A stretch of 64,000 bases of DNA, from contig CM051022.1 of NCBI GenBank assembly GCA_027704905.1, forward strand, positions 8,943,471-9,007,470. Direction: 5' to 3'. Under the pieces are notes generated by a model that was not told the DNA's origin, ran no database searches, and worked only from the letters and a program-made list of their open reading frames with translations. The first letter of the stretch is position 1, and each line of letters starts with the position of its first letter. Positions 1 through 44,224 of the stretch are shown piece by piece. This DNA is from Muraenolepis orangiensis (Eukaryota > Chordata > Actinopteri > Gadiformes > Muraenolepididae). The translations under genes were made by a program, and so were the position numbers.

Positions 1-4
1 CACA

Positions 5-69
<65 letters not shown>
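1..69. repeat. (CA)n microsatellite
   Basis: CA repeat with one dropped base near position 11, cut by the window edge. Bases 70-411 hold no coding sequence and lie in a STRIP2 intron. Confidence 0.95.
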
Positions 70-71
<2 letters not shown>

Positions 72-229
72 GGCTATTTCAGGCACATAACCCTGATAAA
101 ACGAACGACAACAAACATGTCTGGGTGTGGGGACAAGCTGTATCGGGAATGAAAACTAGGACTGAAATGAAAAGGGCAAAAATATCCAGAAGATATATTT
201 TGGGTTGTTATTTCTGAGAACTGTCATTG

Positions 230-407
<178 letters not shown>

Positions 408-411
408 GCAG

Positions 412-18860
<18,449 letters not shown>

Positions 18861-19669
18861 CCCTAGATACGTTTGTTGGATCAAATACAGACTTTATTGC
18901 GTTATACTTCGGTCATAGAGATGCCAGACACTATATTATCTTGTTGTAAGTTGAGTATGTTACACATCAAGTGTGACCATTTATTTTTATTTTAATCGTG
19001 CCAAATTTGAGTGCCATCCTTTAGTTGTTTATATTTGTGTGTGCTATTATTGCCTCCAGTAGGCTGTGCTTATCTACATCTAGGCCTTGTTTAAAGGCTG
19101 TTCATGTCAAACAGCTATTCATGTTTCGCAATACAAAATGTTGATTTTTCTACCTGAAACTTGTACAATCGTTAGAAATCGAGTTTTCTTGGTATGGTGC
19201 TTGGGTGTTTTCAGCATCATATTAATACTACTACTATTACTACTACTACTACTACTACTACTACATGTGTGACTTTCTTTTGTCATACACGTGTTCACAT
19301 ATACCAAGGTTAGATAAATGTTCTGTTCAGGGTTATGTGCAATGACTGACGAATAAACTATGATGACTCAGAATGACAATGTCACAGCTGCTTATATTAA
19401 AAAATGTTTGTGCAAATTATATTTGTTTTGGATTCTGATTTGCCATGACAATTATGCTATTTACGAATTAATATGTGACTCAATTAACAAGACATCACCT
19501 TTTGTATCACTTATTTTCTAGCTAAGACTAAATGGATTACACACACACACATACACACACTAGGGATGGGGATTGGCAGGAACCTCACAATTGTGACAGA
19601 GACACCAATTGTGAGCGCTGTGGTCACTGTGAGCAGTGTCCTTGTAGACGACCAGCTGGTCCAGCTCAC

Positions 19670-20659
19670 TAGTGATGTGTCGGTCGCGAACGAGCCGGCT
19701 CAATGAGCCGGCTCTTTTAGTGAACGACGGGAGCCGGCTCGTTATTTATTTTTTTACGGGTGCTCCGCGTACATGCAGTGACTGATGTCACTGTCATGAC
19801 TGCATGTCATGCTGTGCATCACGTGAGGATAGATAAGGAGGGAGGGGCGGCGTGTGCTCAGTGCTGATAGCTGAACAGAGGGAGAGGTGACACGTCACAC
19901 GGTGAAGGGTCAGTTTGCGTCGCGCAAATAAGATGAGTGAAAGTAGGAAAAGAAGCAGCATTTGGCTGCATTTTAACAATTGTGCAAACACAAAGGCAGA
20001 ATGCAGAATTTGCAACATGAAGCTCTCATATAGAGCAGGGTCCACAAACCACCTCCACAGGCACTTGAGAACTGTGCATCCAACAGTTCAGTTGGAAGAA
20101 AAAAGGCAGGTCAGACTGCCTGCTTCTGCTTCTGTGTCTACTCCACCTGTTGTTGCTGCAGCTACAGGATCTACCACCCATGCATCAGGTACCCAAAAAC
20201 CAACAGCTACACAGACCTCAATAAGCCAATTTATATGCAATGAATGGCAATGGCAAAGGCAATGAATGACCCCAGCTAGACAGAACATAGTGGATGAAGA
20301 ATTGGCCAAAATGATTGCAAGTGATTTCCAACCATTTTCCATTGTGGAGGACAAGGGATTCCGAAGCTTCACACAGGCTCTCAATCCAATGTTCCTCCAA
20401 GCAGGAAAACACTCTCAAAAAATCGTTCCGAGACTGTATGATAGAGAACGTGCTTCACTGCAGGCCAGGGTTAAGGAAGCTACTGCAGTTTGCCTTACCA
20501 CTGATTGCTGGACATCAAGAACCATCACCTCTTTCATGTAAATAAAAGGTATATGTGGTAAAATAGAAGAGCCGTTTGGGAGCCGAAAGAGCCGGCTCTT
20601 CTTGGTGAGCCGAGCCAAATGAGCCGGCTCACTCAAAAGAACCGGAATTCCCATCACTA
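19670..20659 (+). mobile_element. hAT-family DNA transposon, internally deleted
   Basis: The element begins TAGTGATG and ends CATCACTA (terminal inverted repeats), and is flanked by a perfect 8-bp target-site duplication CAGCTCAC (19662-19669 and 20660-20667), the hallmark of hAT elements. Several copies of the palindrome GAGCCGGCTC lie in both subterminal regions, typical of hAT transposase binding clusters. It carries a BED-finger gene remnant but lacks the catalytic C-terminal half, so it cannot be autonomous. The intact target duplication argues for a fairly recent insertion. Confidence 0.9.
19933..20541 (+). pseudogene. Truncated hAT transposase (BED zinc finger plus N-terminal part)
   Basis: From ATG at 19933 the frame encodes a BED-type zinc finger: SSIWLHFNNC, then C-x2-C (AECRICN) and H-x4-H (HLHRHLRTVH). 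An in-frame TGA at 20263-20265 interrupts it. The same frame then continues with FQPFSIVEDKGFRSFTQALN and ATAVCLTTDCWTSRTITSF before stopping at 20541. TTDCWTS is the conserved entry to the hAT catalytic domain, of which everything downstream is deleted. Two lesions, one in-frame stop and the C-terminal deletion, make it a pseudogene. Confidence 0.85.
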
Positions 20660-21154
20660 CAGCTCACCCTCTAAGCTCCACCCGCTGAACGAGGACAGCT
20701 ACAGGATGCTAGATCAGCAGCAGCTGATCACCCTCACTCTCCAGGTGCTGCAGTACTACGACTAATGCTACTTCTACGACTACCACTTCTACTGCTATAT
20801 AAAACACTCCTTTAATGCTAATATAGGTCTTACCGGTTCCACACATTGTGTTTTAGCTTCCTTGTGTCACAACACTACATTTCTATACATAATATGGCTC
20901 CCTGCTCTCGAGTATTACTCATGTAAATGTACAATTAATGCATTTGGACATAGTTTGTAGAGTGGAGTAATAATTGGACTTCATCAAATCAATGATTTCC
21001 TGTGTGCTTTAAACACTGTTTCCTAACGTTGTTCTTCTACTCTTCTCCATCTCCTCTTCTATCTCTTTATCCCTTCTCTTGGTACATCCACCTCTCGTTT
21101 GTCCACCTCCATTCTTCTACTCCTCTCTCTTTCCCCTCTGTCTGGGTGCCATCA

Positions 21155-22170
21155 CCCTGGAGGCTCTAAGGAGGATGCCGGGCGTTGCCGTGGTGACCGG
21201 TCTCCCTGCTCCCGAGCACAGCGTCCAGAGCACGCTCATGAAAACGTTTGGGACATCTGTCCAGGTATAGGACCGCTGCAGTAGAGTTGTCCTCTTTTAA
21301 AAATAAACAAAGGCTTTAATTTGTTTTCCAATACAATGGAAATAACACCTAGTCATTGGTTGGATCATTAACCAGCTGACCATCAATAAAGAGTTGAATT
21401 GCATTCCTAATACTACAAGATTTGTACAACCAAGTTGTCTCTAAAAGAGGATAAATTACAGATTTCACCACAGGCTCCGTTGTCCACAACTCTCCTCCAC
21501 TAAGACTCCATCTTCTCTTTTCTCTGTGCTTTTATCCACAGGCAGTACGCCTACTGAACTGCTAGGAGTGCTGCCACTATCATAAAGTTGTCATTAACAT
21601 TACACTATCATACTTTGCTGGACTCATCACAGTTACTGCACTGTACTGCACTGTATTCATGATGCTGCTGCACTACTGGCACTTTAAGTGCTTTTAAATC
21701 CTTTTGCACATTTCAACACATGTACATATCATGTAAATATCCGTACATGTACATATCCGTCAGGCCCTTTATTGTTATCATTATGTTCATTTTTAATGTA
21801 ATAAATTAAATTGCCAACTTGTTGCAACAGAGGGGTGTTGTCCGGTGATGTTTCCTCCTCATTAATTTCTCATCCCTGTTCTTTGACTCTTCAGCCACCA
21901 TGGAGGAGGAGATCATGGAGGAGAAGCTGTTCTCCAGAGGCTCCCGGAGCCATTCAGGGAGAAGATGTTTCAGGGGTTCGGGACATGGACCGGCCAGACC
22001 GAGCTTCTTCTGCAAGGCTTTCCCCCCCGATGAGTGACGAGTCCGCGTACCACACGCAAGTCACCAAACCCTGTGTCTCCACCAGGGACACGGTGTGGAT
22101 GAACGGGAAACACTTTGTAGTGGAGGACGATGTGTGTGTCAAGTCCGTCGTCCAGCGGCAAAAGAGTTAG
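21155..22170 (+). CDS. Unrecognised two-exon coding candidate
   Basis: A possible exon near 21155-21265 reads ALRRMPGVAVVTGLPAPEHS and ends GTSVQ before a GTATAG donor. A second, from an acceptor CAG at ~21895, runs in compatible phase to TAG at 22170 and ends VWMNGKHFVVEDDVCVKSVV plus QRQKS. The pyrimidine-rich tracts before both are reasonable. No family is recognised and no start codon is secure. A shorter alternative frame begins MEEEIMEEKLFSRGSRSHSG in the second exon. The pair may belong with the hAT-disrupted segment upstream, as one damaged or fast-evolving gene. Confidence 0.3.
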
Positions 22171-22857
22171 GTTATTAAAACTCAATCATCATTTGCTTTT
22201 CTTGTCATTTTGTGTTTGACTGTTGGTTAAATCCTTAATTTCTTCTTCCTTTAACCGTCAATAAGCCCAATGCCTATACTTATCTCTATCTCTTGTCTCT
22301 AAGGATCCAAAATGCTGTTTGTACTAAAAAAAACATATGGCTTTGAATGACTGAATTGACTAGCAGCCACAACAGATAACCTAGGTGGCTTCATCAGAGA
22401 CATGGCCTACAGCATTACATAGGCAGCACTCTTGCACAACTAAAGTTAAATGCACCTCTCCCTCCTCGCCTATTCATTATTAATTGACTATTGATTACCT
22501 GACACACTAGACACTATCAAAAAGATGAGACACACTCTTGAGCCAGCATTTATATGAAATAAACCAAACTGAGATGACAATCCTTGCCAGTAAAAGTTAA
22601 GATATATTAAATCATATTAAATTGGTAGCTACTCACAATTGTTTTTGGATCAATATTAGTTGCCCTTGCAAGAATAACGGTCCAGAGATGAGGGAACCAC
22701 AGGGATAATAGGGACCACATTAAAGAAGACCAATTGTGTACTGAGAATGGAAGATGGTGGTGATGCTTCCTCTATTTACAAATCAGAAGACTTGCTATAG
22801 GCACGGTATTTTTCTCCATGTCTTGATTTGTGTCTTAAAATGATTGCTGATTATACA

Positions 22858-22891
<34 letters not shown>

Positions 22892-22908
22892 CTCTGTGTG
22901 TCTGTGAG
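22171..22908. other. Intergenic stretch without a recognised gene
   Basis: AT-rich sequence between the unrecognised frame and the MORN2 stop codon. No conserved coding frame was found; it presumably includes the MORN2 3'UTR, but no canonical AATAAA on the minus strand was seen near the stop. Confidence 0.5.
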
Positions 22909-24705
22909 TCAGATATTATGCTCCAGTTTGAGGTCTAGTGCTGCTTTGCCATGGAAATCTCCGGACCAAACACGTCCCTTTGTGCATGTGAAACTCCCCT
23001 CTCCTTCCAGCCTGAAACACAGAGATGGACACACACAATTTTTACTATATTGGAACTATATTTTGCATTGGCCAAGCCACTATTTAGCAGTGTTTTCTAG
23101 CCTAGAGACCTTCCTGATATTCACGTTTGCGTTTTCCAATGAATATCCGTCTAGCCTTGGCTACGGATTAATTACAGTGATTGATTTCCAAATATGGAAA
23201 ATGAATCCAAATAGGGAAATAGAATCCTCGATCGTGAGACCATCCCGATCGTAAGATTGCATCCCGGAAGTCTTGCTCAAGGAGGTCTACAGGTATGGCA
23301 TCGGGGATCGAACCCACAACCATCCGGCTGGGCAACGACTAACAAAACTGAGCTGATCCTACCAATGCTTGCTACCTTGCCCTCAGAGAAGCTGTCTGTC
23401 TCCTAACAACCACAGACTCCGACTGAACTGGGTCGAGTTGTTGTGCTACCTGTTGTTGGAGAAGTCGCCTGTGTACTTGGACCCGTCTGGGAAGGTGTAG
23501 GTCCCCCTTCCCTGGTACCGGTTGTCTTTGAATTCACCTTCGTAGGTCGCTCCCGAAGGATAGTTTACAGTTCCTCTGCCATTCATCTGGAAGGGGGCGG
23601 AGGGAGAAGAAGAAGACACCTGAGTATGATTTCTATCTCTCTCTCCCCCCCCCCCCTTCAGTCAATGTCTTGCACACATCCATCCTACCTTATCGTCATG
23701 CCACTCTCCGGTATACAAGACGCCATTGGCTGAGCTCTGTTTGCCACGCCCACCTCTCCTCACCACTCCTGATTCAGATGTAGTGCATTCACCGTCTGCC
23801 AACACAACCCAATGTAAAAAAGAGAGAAGAAGAGCCCGACAGGTTAAGACGTAGTGTGTGATCAATGGGGGAAAGCTGGGAAAGTACAGGATTAAAGGGA
23901 CAAGCTGAAATTATTGAAATGAATGCCAATTAATTTCACTCACCATAACTGTCCCCATTTGGGAAGATGTAGGACACTTTAAATGGACTTTCCCCTGAAC
24001 ACACACACACACACACACTGCAATCACTAATGTGTTTGATAGCCGAAAGGAGAAGCTGGCATATAGTACTAACACATATACCAGGGCCGTGAAGACTTAA
24101 TAGGGAATAGTTGCTCTCTACTTTGAGCGGCTATAAGACTTTATGAATGTCCTATTGTTCACTAGACAACAGAGGTTACACTTTGGGATGGAAGCAGGCA
24201 GTAGCTACGGACACCTTAGGCCTTTAAAATACGGTATTATGGGGTGGACAAGATAAAAACTATACCTTGGAGAAAGGAAAGAGACTCAATCCTTGCATAG
24301 GGAACACACTTTGCGATATGGGTGTCCTTTCACTGTAATTTTGCACTATATATTCAATTTCACTTTTCACATGTCACTTTTTCAGTATTCATCGGAGTTA
24401 TTTATTAGTATTTATTACTGCCAATTTGCACTATACGTATTGTTGTGTACCGTATTGTATATACCTACGTATTACTGTAATAACACTGTAAATTGTGCAA
24501 TTCATCTATCAACACATTAAAATTTCATTTAGAGTTCATTTAGTTATATTTTGTTTATACTAGTTGTTAGTTAGTTTGTTGTTATTTCGTTTTTCGTTTT
24601 TAGGTATTAGTATATTTTTGTGTGCATTTATTCCCCCCCTGTGTCAACTGTTGCACCTTAATTTCCCTCGGGATAAATAAAGTTATCTTGAATCTTACCG
24701 GACAT
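22909..24705 (-). CDS. morn2: MORN repeat-containing protein 2
   Basis: Complete five-exon gene on the minus strand: 24705-24699 (ATGTCCG), 23994-23944, 23795-23689, 23586-23450, 23011-22909 (TGA). All borders are GT/AG and phases join to 134 residues. MORN-type motifs are visible: YIFPNGDSYDGE, LYTGEWHDDKMNGRGTVNYP, YEGEFKDNRYQGRGTYTFP and KYTGDFSNNRLEGEG. The C-terminus RVWSGDFHGKAALDLKLEHN matches the MORN2 tail. MORN2 is a small protein expressed in testis, linked to acrosome formation and to LC3-associated phagocytosis; its molecular role is poorly known. Human MORN2 also lies beside DHX57, supporting orthology. The mammalian short form would start at the Met of MNGRGT, so the first three exons are an N-terminal extension relative to it. 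Confidence 0.93.
24640..24692 (+). mobile_element. LINE 3'-tail-like sequence (TTCCCTCGGGATAAATAAAG)
   Basis: The motif AATTTCCCTCGGGATAAATAAAGT... resembles the 3' tail of abundant fish non-LTR retrotransposons. It abuts the MORN2 first donor site. Family assignment is from memory. Confidence 0.5.
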
Positions 24706-25649
24706 CTTTGTCGTCCTGACTCCTGTCGCGGGTGGGTGCTCCTGTCGTGGGTAGGTGCTCCTGTCGCGGGTGGGTGCTCCTGTCGCGGGTGGGTGCTCCT
24801 GTCGCGGTGGGTGCTCCTGTCGTGGTAGGTGCTCCTGTCGCGGTGGGTGCTCCTGTCGCTGGTAGGCCTACAGCTCTCCTGTCCCGATGAGATACTCCTA
24901 CGGGTTTAAGCCGTACCAGCAGGTCTGATTATGTCAACTATGAAGTGATGAAGTGATGAAGTGATGTGATGACTGGACACCGGGGGTTTTATAATAAACC
25001 ATTAACTTGTGAGGTCACAATGAAGACCAATAGTATTAGTTGATGTTCTATGATATTGTCTACATAAATGTTTGGTAAAGGAGCGCGTCGCCAGTCAGCG
25101 AATTGGCACCAGTGAGGCTCCATCTTACTGTTGCTTGATGTTGTTACTTGATGCTTTCATTTGATGCTTTTTGTTCAATTGAAGACATTGAACTTAGTAT
25201 CCGGACCTCTGAGAAAGATTCTTATTCCACCCGAAGTAGAAATTATACTACAAGAGGATACATCTCTTACTTCTCAATAGGAAAACAGTTCTCTCTCGCG
25301 CTGAGCAAAACAGCCGTTGCCGTGGCGACGGCCCATGCAACCAGCGGTTGGATAACTAGAAGGTTAGTGTCACCGTACACGAACAATAAATACGAACTAA
25401 CTAATTAAGATGGAAAACAATAAGATGGGAAAGCACGCATCCATTTCTTCGATAAGATGTGTGTAGAAATAAACACACACATACACAAAAAAATGTACGT
25501 ATACACGTATAGCGTTACCAGAAACGCCCCGTTCACCCTTGACCCCCGGGTCCTGACCAATCAGAGAGCAGCTAGGTTGCCGGTGATCTGCTGCTGCACT
25601 CGTTTATTTTGTACGTGATTCATTCTGCTTTATTCCAGAGGATTTGACC
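24706..25649. promoter_or_regulatory. Divergent MORN2/DHX57 intergenic region
   Basis: MORN2 starts on the minus strand at 24705. A strong donor GTAAGT at ~25650 on the plus strand probably ends a non-coding first exon of DHX57. About 0.9 kb therefore separates the two transcription units head-to-head, as in mammals. The exact start sites are not visible. Confidence 0.5.
24718..24862. repeat. GC-rich ~19-bp minisatellite at the MORN2 5' end
   Basis: About eight tandem copies of a unit like CTCCTGTCGCGGGTGGGTG, some one or two bases shorter. It begins ~13 bp upstream of the MORN2 start codon (minus strand), so it lies in the 5'UTR or core promoter. Confidence 0.85.
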
Positions 25650-26056
25650 GTAAGTACTGTTTTATTATTGCCACATCTTGGTTTCCCCCTCCACTCACCC
25701 CTCTTCTAAACGTCTCCTTTTCCCTCCGGGGACTCCGACACAACTTTTTTGTTTTGTTTTACTACAGCCGAGTGTCGATTTCGTTGTGTTACATAAAGAT
25801 GTGACGTTAGCCATAGCCGGCTAGCCTAGCTTAGCGAGCGGAAGCCACGAAGCCGGCTTCCAGTGTTCCAGTGTGTTTCCACTATAGCCTCTTCATATAT
25901 ACACACGAATACATTTATAAACTCAACACCGTTCCAGCCATAACGTCAGGAACCATAACATCTAATGTGTATATATATATTGTGTGTATATGTAGACCGT
26001 GGAGCCCAGACTTACTGTAGGAAGACTCTACGCATCGTATCACTTGGTAGCTCAGT

Positions 26057-26157
<101 letters not shown>

Positions 26158-26345
26158 GTCAGCATCGCTAACTTCTTCGACTTGTTGTTGTTGACATGTC
26201 GTTTAGCAGACGCCTTTATCCAAAGCGACTTACTTAATAGTGTGTTTCGACAAAGTTTACGATAAAGGTAAGAGAACAACTCGTCACCAGAAGTCAAAAG
26301 TGCAGTTCATTTCTAACAAAGCCTCTGAGAACTGAACCAGTGCTC

Positions 26346-27227
26346 AGGTAGAAGTACAATAAGTTCAGGTAGAAGTACAATAAGTTCAGGTAGAAGTACA
26401 ATAAGTTCAGGTAGAAGTACAGGTAGAAGTACAATAAGTTCAGGTAGAAGTACAATACGTTCAGGTAGAAGTACAATACGTTCAGGTAGAAGTACAGGTA
26501 GAAGTACAATACGTTCAGGTAGAAGTACAGTACGTTCAGGTAGAAGTACAATACGTTCAGGTAGAAGTACAGTACGTTCAGGTAGAAGTACAGTACGTTC
26601 AGGTAGAAGTACAATACGTTCAGGTAGAAGTACAGTACGTTCAGGTAGAAGTACAATAAGTTCAGGTAGAAGTACAATACGTTCAGGTAGAAGTACAATA
26701 CGTTCAGGTAGAAGTACAGGTAGAAGTACAATACGTTCAGGTAGAAGTACAATACGTTCAGGTAGAAGTACAATACGTTCAGGTAGAAGTACAATACGTT
26801 CAGGTAGAAGTACAGTACGTTCAGGTAGAAGTACAATACGTTCAGGTAGAAGTACAGTACGTTCAGGTAGAAGTACAGTACGTTCAGGTAGAAGTACAGT
26901 ACGTTCAGGTAGAAGTACAATACGTTCAGGTAGAAGTACAGTACGTTCAGGTAGAAGTACAGTACGTTCAGGTAGAAGTACAATACGTTCAGGTAGAAGT
27001 ACAGTACGTTCAGGTAGAAGTACAATACGTTCAGGTAGAAGTACAGTACGTTCAGGTAGAAGTACAATACGTTCAGGTAGAAGTACAATACGTTCAGGTA
27101 GAAGTACAGTACGTTCAGGTAGAAGTACAATACGTTCAGGTAGAAGTACAGTACGTTCAGGTAGAAGTACAGGTAGAAGTACAATACGTTCAGGTAGAAG
27201 TACAATACGTTCAGGTACAAGTACAGT
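26346..27227. repeat. 21-bp minisatellite, about 42 copies (DHX57 intron 1)
   Basis: Tandem units of consensus TTCAGGTAGAAGTACAATACG. Variants differ mainly at AATACG/AGTACG/AATAAG. At several places (near 26413, 26490, 26713 and 27168) a shortened 12-bp unit AGGTAGAAGTAC is interposed. Because 21 is a multiple of three, the minus strand is open in two frames for over 300 codons (heptads like LLPERIV and YFYLNVL); this is a by-product of the period and not a gene. Confidence 0.95.
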
Positions 27228-27934
27228 AAGAGAAAAGTAAGTTAAAAGTACAATACGTTGGCAAACAATATATATCAATACCAGGCAGTATATAACTATA
27301 ACAATCTACAGGCTGCCAATTTGTAATCTTGAACATTTACACGTTTCTCTTCGTAGCTTGTTTTGCGGAATGCATGGACGGACAGTGATTAAAGGTAGGC
27401 ATATTCATATTTATATTATTATAACTGGAATATATGGGAATTAACGAGAATAAACTAGATCATTTGGGGTAAAATATACTACTGTATTTGCCTTGCATCT
27501 CTCACGGACATAAATATAAACTTTTTTTTTTTCATTTTTTTCATTTCTCATTTTATATATAATATATATTATAATGTAATATATTTATGAGTAGGACCTC
27601 AATGATTGAACAATAAACGACACATCTTTAAGGTTTTTAGGTTTTGTTTTTCTGAGAACGGCTGTAAAGTGAAACCTAAATCACCCTTAACTAGAACACC
27701 AGGAAAGTGAAACCTAAATCCCCTACTCACAAAACCCCCCACAAACACTTTGCAGACGATTTATTAAGTAGTTAATATATTTAACATACATATTAGACTA
27801 CAAGGACACATACAATGTATTTTGGAGATTTTGGACAAAAATACTTTCTAAATAATTTCTGTAAATTTCTTGGGAAACTTTCCACCCCTTTGCCACCCTA
27901 ATTTCACTCTTTCTACTTGGTGGCCAGAAGAGAG

Positions 27935-41885
<13,951 letters not shown>

Positions 41886-42765
41886 TGCAGCCCCCGGAGC
41901 TCGGCTTCACAAACGCGCACACTCTCCGACTCCGCCAAAACCTCTGTGATTTTTCGCCCCCCCCCCCCCCCCCCCCCAAAATAAGAATCTTATCCCTCAT
42001 CGCCCTAAAGAATGCCATTTTAAATGGATATACAGGATATGCAGTCATTGTGGCTCTTAGTATTCTCGGTACCGTTGACGTGATTATATTAATATTTCTT
42101 TGGAATGGAAGTTGTATTTAAGTATAGTTTTGTTGACTTGATTTTCCCCCCCCCCCCCCCCCCTGAGGTTTTTCCCCCCCCGTAAGTCTTACCAGAAGCG
42201 CCTTGGTTAACGTCAATTGATGACTATTCCCCAGTTGAAAAGGTTTATCGTTTTAGTTGGGCAAGGAAATGTAGTTTGAGTGTGTGTTTTTTTTTGTATA
42301 TACATTTTTGACACATTTCCTGATAGTTCTCACTTTTTAACCTTATCTTCTAAACTGCATTTGTTTTTTTGGTTTTTCATTTGTAGGTGACCTGCTCAAA
42401 ACTGAGTAGTAGTATTTCAAGTATTTCAAGTCCATATTGGATTTCCTATATGAAAAATATTTGTCTATTTATATACAACGCATGAATGAGGAGCTCCGAG
42501 AGCTTCTGTATGTTATTTTTTTTTCTTTCTTTTTCTTCCACTTTTGCTCTACAACGGAATGTACCCCGCATGTTACAGATGTCAGAATGAGAACATCCCA
42601 TAGGAGGGAGGGGTGGACCCTAAGGGCTGTACTGTTGAACATTTTAAATCAGAGCGGCCAAAAAGACATTTGAAATTAGTTTTTCATATCGATGACTTGA
42701 CTTGATTGACTTGCCTGCCTGTTGATTACTGTACTGGGAATAAAACAATTACATACTTGTCGAGT
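41886..42765 (+). other. dhx57: DHX57 3'UTR and poly(A) signal
   Basis: Non-coding sequence with two C-runs (~41957-41978 and ~42146-42163). An AATAAA at 42739-42744 marks the likely 3' end. Confidence 0.65.
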
Positions 42766-43342
42766 GTCCCGTTTTGTTCTCCTAAACCCACGCGTTGTCA
42801 CGGTAACCCTGACGGAGTGTTTTTATGAGCGGGGTATCCTAGCAGCCCCTCGGATACAATCAAAAAGGGCTGGTGACTGATCGGTGGTGAAAGGTATTCA
42901 TTCAAAAAAGTCTCTAATTAGACAACATGCAGACCAATAAGGGATCACTGTGTCGCTAGTTTGGTGTGCCAAGGTGTTTTTTTTTATCATGATATTCTTA
43001 TCTTCAGTTATGATATTGTAGCGCGGGGGGGGCGTGGCCGCCATATAGCCGCGCAAGTGGCGTGGGGCAACTGGGGATTGTGGGTAATATGGATTTCGGG
43101 TTTTCTATTCTATGTGTTACAGAACATCTGTTAGTTAATTGTGTGTTCGCCACCGTTGGTGAGAGTGTCGGTTCGGGGAGTTAGGTGTCGTGCTGTATTG
43201 TTGCTCAGATGAAACGCTGACTCGGGTCGTCCGGTCTATGGACACAGAGCAGCTAAAGGGTTAAATTGCTTAAGTTTGTGCTTTTTTTTTTTAATGTGAC
43301 AGCTGTGGAAGGACGCTATCAACCATCACATAGGCCTTCATA
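42766..43342 (+). promoter_or_regulatory. Intergenic/promoter region upstream of SMKR1
   Basis: Between the DHX57 poly(A) signal and the SMKR1 start codon. Around 43022-43095 it becomes GC-rich and contains GGGATTGTGGGTAA, reminiscent of inverted ZNF143-type promoter elements. No other gene is seen. Confidence 0.4.
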
Positions 43343-43678
43343 ATGGTAAAGTAAATATTAACCAGTAACTTTTGAATGCTGGACTTTGATTAATCATTGC
43401 TTAGTAAACTACAGTAGATAAATCATGCTTATTTATCTTTTTTTTCAAAGCCCACAAAATCAAAGAAAGCGAAGTCAACCAGCACAGAGCCTGCCAAGAA
43501 GACGGGAAAAAAGAAGCCAGACAAAAAGACCAGTGCCAAAAACACGCCCCTGGCTGAGGTGGACATCTTCGGCCCAGCAGCCATGGAAAACTTGTACTAC
43601 ATTTCCCACAATGCAGCTGACTGTCTCCAGTTTAGAGGCTATGGGAGCCCAATTGCAAAGAAAGGGAAGGGCAAATAG
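43343..43678 (+). CDS. smkr1: Small lysine-rich protein 1 (SMKR1), proximal copy of coding exon
   Basis: Exon 1 supplies only the ATG (43343-43345), directly followed by donor GTAAAG. Exon 2 (43451-43678, TAG) encodes the other 75 residues, for a 76-aa protein. It starts PTKSKKAKSTSTEPAKKTGK, continues with the family core EVDIFGPAAMENLYYISHNA and ADCLQFRGYGSP, and ends in a Lys/Gly-rich tail (KKGKGK). The core matches human SMKR1. The function is unknown; the protein is small, very basic and has no membrane segment. Exon 2 lies wholly inside a recent tandem duplication, so a second identical copy follows 869 bp downstream. Confidence 0.88.
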
Positions 43679-44224
43679 TAGCTTATGAATGGTCGAAACC
43701 ACAGCCACACCAACACGAAATGAATGGTAAGGAAAGAATGCCAGGGTAATGGTACCATTGTGTTTATGTATTTGGAATTACCCAATAAGCTTCGTATCAG
43801 ATCTAGAAAAATGCAACTATTGAAAGACTGATTTGGTAGTTTGAGACCAGATCTCTTTGGCTTTTTTTTTTTTTTTTACATTGCCTTGCATTAATAATAA
43901 TAATATTTATTTGTGGGTGCCTTTCAACACACCCAAGACCTTACAGAGCATATATGCTACAGTGGACTTCATTACTTGACCACTGTTACTTTGTCTTATT
44001 AAAATCCAAACTATGGAGACAAAAATATTGTCCCAGGCACGGTTAGATATGCTTAAATAATAGGCAGTACGATTGATCCTTTCACCAATGTATACAAACG
44101 TATAATTTCAATGAAAACAAAGTATTCAAAAATAAAATATTTCCAGTTTGTCTTCCATGTCCTTGTCATGCCTCATTGCTCAGGCGGCTTCTTCTTTGCC
44201 TCCACGTCCTTCTTGAAGGCCTCT
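43356..44224. repeat. Tandem duplication, unit 1 (869 bp)
   Basis: Unit 1 matches unit 2 (44225-45092, 868 bp). The only difference I found is a T-run of 16 versus 15. It contains the SMKR1 coding exon plus, on the other strand, the terminal part of STMP1 exon 3. The junction at 44224/44225 shows no microhomology. Confidence 0.93.
44173..44224 (-). pseudogene. Truncated duplicate of STMP1 last exon
   Basis: The minus strand reads EAFKKDVEAKKKPPEQ then TGA, identical to the true exon, but it is cut at the duplication junction and has no splice acceptor. It could only lie in a read-through 3'UTR. Confidence 0.85.

Larger units (their letters stand above)
19561..20765 (+). pseudogene. Unrecognised open segment split by the hAT element
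   Basis: Removing the hAT element and one target-site copy leaves a frame reading NLTIVTETPIVSAVVTV, then VDDQLVQLTL, then TAA. One base later another frame continues KLHPLNEDSYRMLDQQQLI up to TAA at 20763-20765. The apparent continuity across a 1-base shift suggests a coding exon or its decayed remnant. Alternatively the TTGTAG at ~19650 acts as a splice acceptor to the second frame. I do not recognise the protein. Either a broken gene or chance open frame is possible. Confidence 0.3.

Noticed and set aside
26346..27227. CRISPR-like array
   Set aside because: Units are contiguous without unique spacers, in a eukaryotic intron.
26294..27278. Minus-strand open frames of 308 and 321 codons
   Set aside because: Both are heptad translations of the 21-bp minisatellite, have no homology and no splice or start context, and lie in the DHX57 first intron.
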